Of a stretch of DNA of 64,000 nt, positions 57,712 through 64,000 are shown piece after piece. The notes under the pieces are model-generated. The model searched no databases. It had not been told where the DNA came from and worked only from the letters and a program-made list of their open reading frames with translations. Origin of the DNA: Alphaproteobacteria bacterium UBA1303 (GTDB lineage Bacteria > Pseudomonadota > Alphaproteobacteria > Micropepsales > Micropepsaceae); NCBI GenBank assembly GCA_002307315.1, contig DBTZ01000021.1, positions 1 through 64,000 of the forward strand, written 5' to 3'. The position numbers and the translations under genes were made by a program. Position 1 is the first letter of the stretch. Each line of letters begins with the position of its first letter.

Positions 57712-60700
57712 TGGCGTCGCTTGTTATCGGTGTTGCCGGCGCCGCCATCGGTTCGTCGATCGGCGGGACGATTGCCGGCATTTCCGCCGCCACCATCGGC
57801 GGCATGATCGGATCGACCGCCGGAAGCCTGATCGACAGCTATCTGTTTCGCCCGCATGTCACCGGGTCGCGGCTGACCGATCTTTCCTTGCAGACCTCGA
57901 CCGAGGGGGCTGCGATCACCCGCATCGACGGGACCATCCGCGTTTCGGGGCAGGTCATCTGGGCGACCAAGTACAAGGAAACCACCACGACCACCACGTC
58001 CGGCGGCAAGGGCGGCGGGGTGAAGACCACCGAATATACCTATTCGATCTCGTTCGCCGTGGGCTTGTGCCAGGGCGTGGTCAGGAGCCTGGGGCGCATC
58101 TGGGCGGACGGCAATCTGCTCGATACCTCGCAATATACCATCCGCTTCTATTCCGGCACTGACACGCAGGTCCCCGACACGCTGATCGAGGAAATCGAAG
58201 GATCGGGCAACACCCCGGCCTATCGCGGGCTGTGTTACGTGGTGTTCGAGGACATGGAGCTGACCGACTTCGGCAACCGCATTCCGCAGTTGCAATTCGA
58301 GCTGGTGCGTTCGACCACGGCTTCGAGGCACGAAGACGCGCTGGAAAATCTCGTCTCTTCCGTCAACCTCATTCCCGGCGCCGGCGAGTTCGTCTATGCC
58401 AGCACCGTGGTGGTGCGCGACTACGGCAACGGCACGACACGTCCGGAGAACCAAGCCAATTCGTCGGGCGAGGCCGACGCGGTATTGTCGCTCGACGCGC
58501 TGGAAGACGCCTGCCCGAACCTCAAATCGGTCAATCTGGTGGTGGGCTGGTTCGGCTCGGATTTGCGTTGCAGCGAATGCGTCATCAAGCCGAAGGTGGA
58601 AGAAACCGACAAGGACACCTACGGCGAGTATCTTGACGACGACGGCGACACCAAAGAGACCGATTACGTCTGGAAGGTCGACGACATCAAACGCGCGGAT
58701 GCCGAGGTGGTTTCCTATGTCGATGGCTATCCCGCCTATGGCGGGACGCCATCCGACCGTTCGGTGAAGCAGCTTATTGCGGCGATCAAGGCCAAGGGAT
58801 GGAAGATCACCTTCTATCCCTTCGTCTTTATGGACATCGCTTCCGGCAACAGCTTGCCGAATCCGTATTCCGATAACGCCGCAACAAACGGCCAGCCAGT
58901 CTATCCCTGGCGTGGACGCATCTCCTGTAGCCCGGCGCCGGGATACAGCGGCACCGTCAATCTAACCTCGACCGCGGCCACCCAGGTGGGAACCTTCTTT
59001 ACCCGCGCCTGGGGCTACAACCGCATGGTCGAGCATTACGCCAATTTGTGCGTCGATGCCGGCGGGGTGGATGCCTTCATCATCGCCTCCGAACTCAAAG
59101 GCCTGACGCGGGTGCGTAGCGCCGCGACCACCTATCCGGCGGTGACGGCGCTGAAAACCTTGGCGGCGACGGTGAAGGGCATTGTCGGATCGTCCTGCAA
59201 GGTCGGCTATGCCGCCGACTGGTCGGAGTGGAACGGCCACCAGACCGGCGATGCCACCGGGGCCTTCCAGTTCAACCTCGATCCGTTGTGGACGGATTCT
59301 CACATCGACTTTATCGGTATCGACAACTACATGCCGCTCGCCGATTGGCGCGACGGGGTAACGCATCTCGACTACGATGCCACCGATGGCCCGACCACTC
59401 CACGCAACAAGGATTATTTGCAATCGAACATCGAGGGCGGCGAGGATTACGACTGGTATTATGCCTCCGACGAAGATCGCGATAGCCAGACCCGCACCGG
59501 CATTACCGATGCGACCTATTCCAAGCCCTGGATATGGCGGGCGAAGGATTTGAAAAACTGGTGGCTGAACAGCCACTATAACCGCGTCGACGGCACACAA
59601 AGCAGTACCGCGACCGCCTGGGTGCCGCAATCCAAACCGTTCCGCTTCACCGAACTCGGATGCCCGGCGATCGACAAGGGCGCCAACCAGCCCAACGTGT
59701 TCTATGATGCTAAATCGAGCGAAAGCGCCTATCCCTATTATTCGACCGGGGATCGCGACGATCTGATCCAGCGCGCGTTTCTGACGGCACACATGCTCTA
59801 TTGGGCCGACAGCACGAACAATCCGACGTCCACCGTCACTTCCGGCTCGATGATCGCCACCGACTATACGGCGCTGTGGTGTTGGGATGCGCGGCCTTTT
59901 CCGTTCTTCCCCGGCCGTTCCGATCTCTGGGCCGATGCCGAGAACTACGAACTCGGCCATTGGCTGAACGGGCGCCTCGGATTGGTGCTTTTGTCCGATC
60001 TGGTGACGGAAATCTGCGAGGAATCCGGCTTCACCGATTACGACGTGAGCGACCTCGAAGGCCTCGTCACCGGCTATGCTCGCACTTCTACATTAAGCGC
60101 GCGGGACGAACTGGAAAGCCTCGCCAAGGCCTTCTTCTTCGATGGGGTGGAAAGCCAGGGCAAGATCAAGTTCCTGATGCGCGGGCGGCCCGACACCACG
60201 GCGCTGTCGGAAGACGATCTGGTGATCGATCCCGACGGCGACACCAACTACAGTTTCAGCCTGACGCGGGCGCAGGACGACGATCTGCCCAAGGCCTACC
60301 GCATCACGTATCTCGATGCCTCGAACGGCTACGAACAAGGCTCCTATCAGTCCAAAAGGCTGGTGGGGAACTCAAACCGCGTCACCGAGACTTCGCTTCC
60401 GCTGGTGATGGATCGTGCCCAAGCCGGCGGCGTCGGCGACCGACTGATCCAGGAAGCGTGGATTTCGCGCGAGACGGCGGCGTTCTCCCTGCCGCCGTCC
60501 TTTCTGGCGCTTGACCCGGCCGACGAAGTGAAGATTACCGTCGGCGGGCGCACCCGCCGCATGCGGCTGACCGAGATCGACGATACCGAATCCCGTAGCC
60601 TATCGGCCGTGGCGACCGATCCGTCGATTTACGAAAGCCTTACCGGTACGGCGCGCGACACGTCTTCGACCTCGACCTCGAAACAGACCGGCCGCGCCCT

Positions 60701-61640
60701 GTTGGCCTTCATGGACATTCCCATCCTGCAAAGCAGCGATGTGGCCTATGCCCCGCATCTGGCAGCTTATGCCGATCCGTGGCCGGGCAGCGTGCTTTTG
60801 TATCGCAGCGCATCGGACTCCGGCTACGCGGTCGACACCACGCTTTCGACCGCGGCGCAGATGGGCGAGACGTTGTACGATTTCTACTCCGGCCCGGTGA
60901 ACCGCTGGGATACCGTGAATGCGTTGTACGTGAAGATGTACAGCGGCACCCTGGTTTCGGTCAGCGAGGAAGATGTGCTGAACGGCGCCAATGTGCTGGG
61001 CTTACAAAACGGCGCCGAGTGGGAAATCCTGCAATTCGCCACGGCCACGCTCACCGACACCATGACCTGGAAGCTGACCGGTCTGTTGCGCGGTCAACTC
61101 GGTACCGAGCAGGCCATGGCATCGCCCCTGGCCGCCGGCGCCCGCGTGGTGGTGCTGAATTCCAAGATCGTGCAGTCGGCCATTCCCGAGGCGCAATATT
61201 CGACGACGTTCAATTACAAATGGGGGCCGTCCGATAAGGACATTTCGAACGCCGCCTACCAGAGCGACAGTATCGCCTTTCAGGGCGTCGGCCTGCGTCC
61301 CTATGCGCCATGCCATGTCGGTTTTGCCTGGAACGGTGGTGACCTGACGTTCACCTGGATCCGCCGCGACCGCAGCGTTGCCGCCGACGGCTGGGATCAG
61401 ACCGAAATCCCTTTGAGCGAAACCGCGGAAAGCTACGATCTCGAAATCCTCAACGCCGCCGGCACCGCCGTCGTGCGCACGGTCTCGTCGCTCACCTCGG
61501 CCGCGGCCACCTATACCGCCGCACAGCAGGCGTCCGATTTTTCCGCCGGACTGCCCAATCCACTGATCCTTAAACTCTATCAGCTCTCCACCGTGTTCGG
61601 GCGCGGCGCCGCCAAAATCCAATCGCTCTACACGAGGTAA
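57711..61640 (+). CDS. GTA-type host-specificity/TIM-barrel protein (gp15-like)
   Basis: The 1309-aa protein begins with glycine-rich hydrophobic stretches (VIGVAGAAIGSSIGGTIAGISAATIGGMIGS), then a hub region, a glycoside-hydrolase-like TIM barrel (about residues 380-740: AFIIASELKGLTRVRS, KVGYAADWSEWNG, IDFIGIDNYMPLADWRDG, FTELGCPAIDKGANQPN) and the phage-tail_3 domain with fibronectin-like end (to 1309). It is the GTA megatron homologue at the tail tip. The barrel may bind or cut cell-surface polysaccharide. Confidence 0.94.
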   Translation: MASLVIGVAGAAIGSSIGGTIAGISAATIGGMIGSTAGSLIDSYLFRPHVTGSRLTDLSLQTSTEGAAITRIDGTIRVSGQVIWATKYKETTTTTTSGGKGGGVKTTEYTYSISFAVGLCQGVVRSLGRIWADGNLLDTSQYTIRFYSGTDTQVPDTLIEEIEGSGNTPAYRGLCYVVFEDMELTDFGNRIPQLQFELVRSTTASRHEDALENLVSSVNLIPGAGEFVYASTVVVRDYGNGTTRPENQANSSGEADAVLSLDALEDACPNLKSVNLVVGWFGSDLRCSECVIKPKVEETDKDTYGEYLDDDGDTKETDYVWKVDDIKRADAEVVSYVDGYPAYGGTPSDRSVKQLIAAIKAKGWKITFYPFVFMDIASGNSLPNPYSDNAATNGQPVYPWRGRISCSPAPGYSGTVNLTSTAATQVGTFFTRAWGYNRMVEHYANLCVDAGGVDAFIIASELKGLTRVRSAATTYPAVTALKTLAATVKGIVGSSCKVGYAADWSEWNGHQTGDATGAFQFNLDPLWTDSHIDFIGIDNYMPLADWRDGVTHLDYDATDGPTTPRNKDYLQSNIEGGEDYDWYYASDEDRDSQTRTGITDATYSKPWIWRAKDLKNWWLNSHYNRVDGTQSSTATAWVPQSKPFRFTELGCPAIDKGANQPNVFYDAKSSESAYPYYSTGDRDDLIQRAFLTAHMLYWADSTNNPTSTVTSGSMIATDYTALWCWDARPFPFFPGRSDLWADAENYELGHWLNGRLGLVLLSDLVTEICEESGFTDYDVSDLEGLVTGYARTSTLSARDELESLAKAFFFDGVESQGKIKFLMRGRPDTTALSEDDLVIDPDGDTNYSFSLTRAQDDDLPKAYRITYLDASNGYEQGSYQSKRLVGNSNRVTETSLPLVMDRAQAGGVGDRLIQEAWISRETAAFSLPPSFLALDPADEVKITVGGRTRRMRLTEIDDTESRSLSAVATDPSIYESLTGTARDTSSTSTSKQTGRALLAFMDIPILQSSDVAYAPHLAAYADPWPGSVLLYRSASDSGYAVDTTLSTAAQMGETLYDFYSGPVNRWDTVNALYVKMYSGTLVSVSEEDVLNGANVLGLQNGAEWEILQFATATLTDTMTWKLTGLLRGQLGTEQAMASPLAAGARVVVLNSKIVQSAIPEAQYSTTFNYKWGPSDKDISNAAYQSDSIAFQGVGLRPYAPCHVGFAWNGGDLTFTWIRRDRSVAADGWDQTEIPLSETAESYDLEILNAAGTAVVRTVSSLTSAAATYTAAQQASDFSAGLPNPLILKLYQLSTVFGRGAAKIQSLYTR

Positions 61641-61643
61641 GCC

Positions 61644-62858
61644 ATGTCCGATACCACGCCACGCCTGGCGCTGCCCGAACTTTCGGCATCGCAGGCGCAG
61701 AAGCACGTCACCGTCAACGAAGCGCTGATCAAGCTTGACTGCCTGGTCGATCTTTATTTTCTCAGTAGGACATTGACCGCGCCGCCGTCTTCGCCGTCCG
61801 ATGGCGATGCCTATCTGGTGGCATCGTCGGCCACCGGCAGCTGGTCCGGCTATGACGGCAAGATCGCGTACCGCATCGATGCCGCGTGGCGGTTCTACAC
61901 GCCCGTGCGCGGTATGCGCGCCTACAATGCCGCCGACGGCAAGTTCTACGTCTATACCGGCTCGGCCTGGGTGGATTTGTCGACGCTTCTCTCGCTGGTC
62001 GGATCGGTTTTGGCATCCGGCAAGATGTTGGTCGGAAACGCCGACGGCGTCGCGGCGGCGGTTTCGATGTCCGGCGATGCTACGATGGATCAGGCCGGCG
62101 CGGTCGCCTTGGCGGCAACCGGGGTTGCCGCCGCCACCTATCGCTCCATCACCGTCGATGCCAAGGGGCGCGTCACTGGCGGCTCCAATCCGAGCACGCT
62201 GGCCGGCAATGGCATCGCCAATGCTGTGGCAAGCATGAGCACTTTTTACTCCTCCGGAACGTGGAATAAGCCGAGTGCCGTTCGGCGCGTACTGGTGTTT
62301 TGTCTGGGTGCCGGTGGTGGTGGCGGCGGAGCCGCGGGGGCCGCGTCGAACGGCGCCTGCGGCGGCGGAGGTGGCGCCGGCGCTATCTCCATCAAGTCCA
62401 TTGACGTGAGTTCGGTCACATCGGTTGCCGTTACGGTCGGCTCCGGTGGCACGGCTGGCTCATCGTCCGGTGGGTCCGGCGGCACCGGCGGTACGTCTTC
62501 GTTCGGTTCCTACTGCTCGGCCGATGGCGGCACCGGTGGCTCCGGCCAATCTGCCGGCACCTGGGCGGCGGCGGTTTCCGGCGGTTATGGCGGCAGCGCA
62601 ACCGGCGGTGACATCAATTTTAACGGTGGCGCCGGGGCGCCCGGCATTCGTCTCGATTACCAGAATGGCATTGCCGGGCGTGGCAGTCCGGCGGCGATGT
62701 TCGGCGGCGGTGGCAACGGCTACGCCGGCAACACCTCAGGCCAAGCCGGCATTGCCCGCGGCGATGGCGGTGGCGGTGGCGTGGTGGCGAACAGCGCCAC
62801 TGGTCAAGCCGGCGGTGCCGGGTCCGACGGCTTCGTATGGGTTTGGGAATTCCTGTAA
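61644..62858 (+). CDS. DUF2793 fibre protein with glycine-rich adhesin tip
   Basis: The 404-aa protein starts with the DUF2793 domain (LALPELSASQAQKHVTVNEALIKLDCLVDLYFLS..GDAYLVASSATGSWSGYDGKIAYRIDAAWRFYTP, residues 8-92), then a shaft, then from about residue 225 a region dominated by Gly (GAGGGGGGAAGAASNG, GSGGTGGTSS..) ending in VWVWEFL. The Gly-rich tip resembles the polyglycine sandwich adhesins of T4-like gp38. Probable receptor-binding fibre; starts 3 bases after the GTA gp15-like gene. Confidence 0.85.
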   Translation: MSDTTPRLALPELSASQAQKHVTVNEALIKLDCLVDLYFLSRTLTAPPSSPSDGDAYLVASSATGSWSGYDGKIAYRIDAAWRFYTPVRGMRAYNAADGKFYVYTGSAWVDLSTLLSLVGSVLASGKMLVGNADGVAAAVSMSGDATMDQAGAVALAATGVAAATYRSITVDAKGRVTGGSNPSTLAGNGIANAVASMSTFYSSGTWNKPSAVRRVLVFCLGAGGGGGGAAGAASNGACGGGGGAGAISIKSIDVSSVTSVAVTVGSGGTAGSSSGGSGGTGGTSSFGSYCSADGGTGGSGQSAGTWAAAVSGGYGGSATGGDINFNGGAGAPGIRLDYQNGIAGRGSPAAMFGGGGNGYAGNTSGQAGIARGDGGGGGVVANSATGQAGGAGSDGFVWVWEFL

Positions 62859-62893
62859 CGGCAATGATCCGGCCGTGCCGCGTTCCTGCGGCG

Positions 62894-62985
62894 TAGAGCG
62901 CTTTGCGGAAAAGGGAAGCCGAGAGCGGTAACTCATTCGGCGGGTTTTCCAAAAAGAAGCGCGATAAAACAGAAAGTTAGAGAGC
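62894..62985. repeat. Mosaic intergenic repeat, copy 4 (inverted)
   Basis: TAGAGCGCTTTGCGGAAAA at the left and GCGCGATAAAACAGAAAGTTAGAGAGC at the right are the reverse complement plan of copies 2 and 3. It fills the gap between fibre and lysis genes. Confidence 0.6.
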
Positions 62986-62991
62986 ACCATC

Positions 62992-63453
62992 ATGACGAAC
63001 ACTTGCGGACCTACGGCGAAAGCGCCGTGGGATGCTTCACGCTGGCCGAACTTCACGGCGGCGGAGATTGCCTGCCGCTGTTGCGGCGAGATCTATATCG
63101 ATGAGGCCGCGCTCGATGCCCTGCAGCGGTTGCGGGACGCTCTCGGTGGACCGTTAACCATCACCAGCGGCCATCGCTGCCGGCGTCATAACCGGGCCGT
63201 CGGCGGGGCTGCGGCTTCCGCGCATTTGAAGCTCGCCTTCGACATCGCCGTTTCGCCCTACGCCAGGGGGAGCCTGCTCGCGCTCGCGCGTGGTGCCGGA
63301 TTTTTGCGCTTCGGTCTCATGCGCTCCGGCCTGCATGTCGATCTCGTCCCACCCGACGCCTCTCATGCCGAAATGTGGACCTACGGCCCGGAAAGCCGCG
63401 CCGCTTGGGCCGGCTTGTTCCCGGAAGAAACGCCGGACATCGGCGGAAAGTGA
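62992..63453 (+). CDS. M15-family peptidase (endolysin-like)
   Basis: The 153-aa protein has FTAAEIACRCCGEIYIDEAALDALQRLRDALGGPLTITSGHRCRRHNRAVGGAAASAHLKLAFDIAV and SGLHVDLVP, giving the zinc ligands His-x-Asp and His of M15A DD/LD-carboxypeptidases. It probably degrades host peptidoglycan at lysis. No signal peptide, so it relies on a holin or other route. Confidence 0.9.
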   Translation: MTNTCGPTAKAPWDASRWPNFTAAEIACRCCGEIYIDEAALDALQRLRDALGGPLTITSGHRCRRHNRAVGGAAASAHLKLAFDIAVSPYARGSLLALARGAGFLRFGLMRSGLHVDLVPPDASHAEMWTYGPESRAAWAGLFPEETPDIGGK

Positions 63454-63484
63454 CTTTGAAACCTTGCCCATAGAGGAACCAAAA

Positions 63485-63898
63485 ATGAACTATCGCCTCA
63501 ACCTCGCCGAATATGCCCAATACGGCGTTCTTGCTATCTTCGTGGCCTTCCTGGGCACCTTCGCCCGCCTGCCGTTCTGGCTCTATCCCGCCGACCTGAA
63601 GCTGCCGGATGGCAAGCCCGATCCGCGTGCCGGCCGTCTCAATGTGATGAAGGCGGTATCCGAACTGGCTGGGGTACCGGCGCTGGCGGCATTGGCGGTC
63701 ACCGGCGTGCTGGTGCTGTTCGGCATTCAGGGGCGGGCGCTCGACTCGCCGCTGTTGCTCTACAGCATCCTGTTCGTGGCGATTTTGCTTTCCATCCTCG
63801 GCATCGCCTTCATCTATACCCTCTTCGAAAAGCTCACCGCACCGCTGGGCGAGATCGTCGGCGGTTTCCTCAAGCGGTTGATCGGGAGCGGCAAATGA
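63485..63898 (+). CDS. Membrane protein, possible holin
   Basis: The 137-aa protein has three hydrophobic segments (YGVLAIFVAFLGTFARLPFWLY, ALAALAVTGVLVLFGI, LLLYSILFVAILLSILGIAFIYTLF). It lies between the M15 peptidase and another small frame, the usual holin position. Overlaps the next start by ATGA. No family recognised with certainty. Confidence 0.65.
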   Translation: MNYRLNLAEYAQYGVLAIFVAFLGTFARLPFWLYPADLKLPDGKPDPRAGRLNVMKAVSELAGVPALAALAVTGVLVLFGIQGRALDSPLLLYSILFVAILLSILGIAFIYTLFEKLTAPLGEIVGGFLKRLIGSGK

Positions 63899-64000
63899 CG
63901 GCGGCAGCGATCTTGGTGCTTGCCAAGGAAGTGGGAGCGAAAGCATTGGCCTTCATCTCCAAGCCACCGGGCAGTTACATTGCCCTCGCTATCCTTGCCG
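63895..64000 (+). CDS. Truncated frame at the window end, lysis-region protein
   Basis: ATG overlapping the previous stop opens MTAAAILVLAKEVGAKALAFISKPPGSYIALAILA and runs off the window. The start looks like a short helix followed by a membrane segment; a spanin-like or second holin protein is possible. Only 35 codons are visible. Confidence 0.5.
   Translation, partial: MTAAAILVLAKEVGAKALAFISKPPGSYIALAILA

Larger units (their letters stand above)
18134..64000. mobile_element. Prophage (right end outside window): lambda-order head and tail with GTA-type baseplate
   Basis: All recognisable genes from 18.4 kb to the window end are phage or mobile-element genes: serine recombinase, XRE/ImmA regulators, recombination and replication genes, methyltransferase, terminase, capsid, tail, baseplate, fibre and lysis genes. 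The left end abuts tRNA-Ser; the exact attachment core is not visible because no second copy of the tRNA 3' end occurs in the window. Virion genes look intact, so the element may be functional, but an IS630 copy and several added cassettes are present. Confidence 0.9.

Noticed and set aside
36473..63453. Whole structural cluster as a gene transfer agent
   Set aside because: The head and packaging genes are lambda-type with GpA terminase, and replication, recombinase and lysogeny genes are present; only the baseplate part is GTA-like, so a prophage is the better call.

Overview
The window comes from an alphaproteobacterium, most likely Rhodospirillales-like. This is inferred from the ffh-rpsP-rimM-trmD-rplS order, a K+-independent type membrane pyrophosphatase, an HU protein with an Ala/Lys-rich N-terminal extension, intergenic mosaic repeats of the kind common in alphaproteobacteria, and high-GC coding sequence. 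It falls into two halves that meet at a serine tRNA gene near 18.1 kb.

The left half (1-18133) is ordinary chromosome. It opens with the 3' part of hppA. The ribosome/SRP operon ffh-rpsP-rimM-trmD-rplS (2072-5520) follows, then an HU-like gene and mdh. A run of small accessory genes comes next: two DUF2141 secreted proteins, a GNAT acetyltransferase, an MFS exporter, a cupin and an AraC regulator. A leftward sugar-type operon (16306 to 11169) encodes two SGLT-type sodium/solute symporters, an SMP-30 lactonase and a FadR-type GntR regulator. The rightward genes rlmJ and a HAD hydrolase lead to tRNA-Ser(CGA).

The right half (18134 to the window end) is one long prophage-like element whose right end lies outside the window. 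Leftward at its left end are a serine recombinase, a DUF2924 protein and two small proteins. A divergent regulator pair (XRE + ImmA/IrrE-type peptidase) is followed by a tightly overlapping early/replication operon (23.3-32.2 kb): Sak4-like ATPase, possible ssDNA-binding protein, PD-(D/E)XK nuclease, RecD-like helicase, 975-aa primase-helicase and small phage proteins. A ParB-N/DNA methyltransferase comes next. The virion genes then follow the order of phage lambda almost exactly: terS, terL (GpA), gpW, portal, S49 protease with a nested scaffold start, gpD, gpE capsid, gpFII, gpZ-like, gpU-like, tail tube, gpG/gpGT (frameshift at A AAA AAC) and tape measure. The baseplate/fibre end, however, is of the gene-transfer-agent type (DUF2460, DUF2163, NlpC/P60, TIM-barrel host-specificity protein, DUF2793 fibre). 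Lysis genes (M15 peptidase, membrane proteins) begin at the right edge.

The most striking feature is a set of toxin-antitoxin and abortive-infection cassettes slotted between the structural genes. They are VapB with an amputated VapC, HTH-PIN, Phd-VapC, AbrB-VapC, AbiEi-AbiEii and a lone XRE antitoxin. Most are antisense to the late genes and several carry their own operator-like repeats. An IS630-family element (54411-55456) sits directly on the tape-measure stop codon. At least four copies of a hairpin-bearing mosaic repeat lie in gaps between phage genes.
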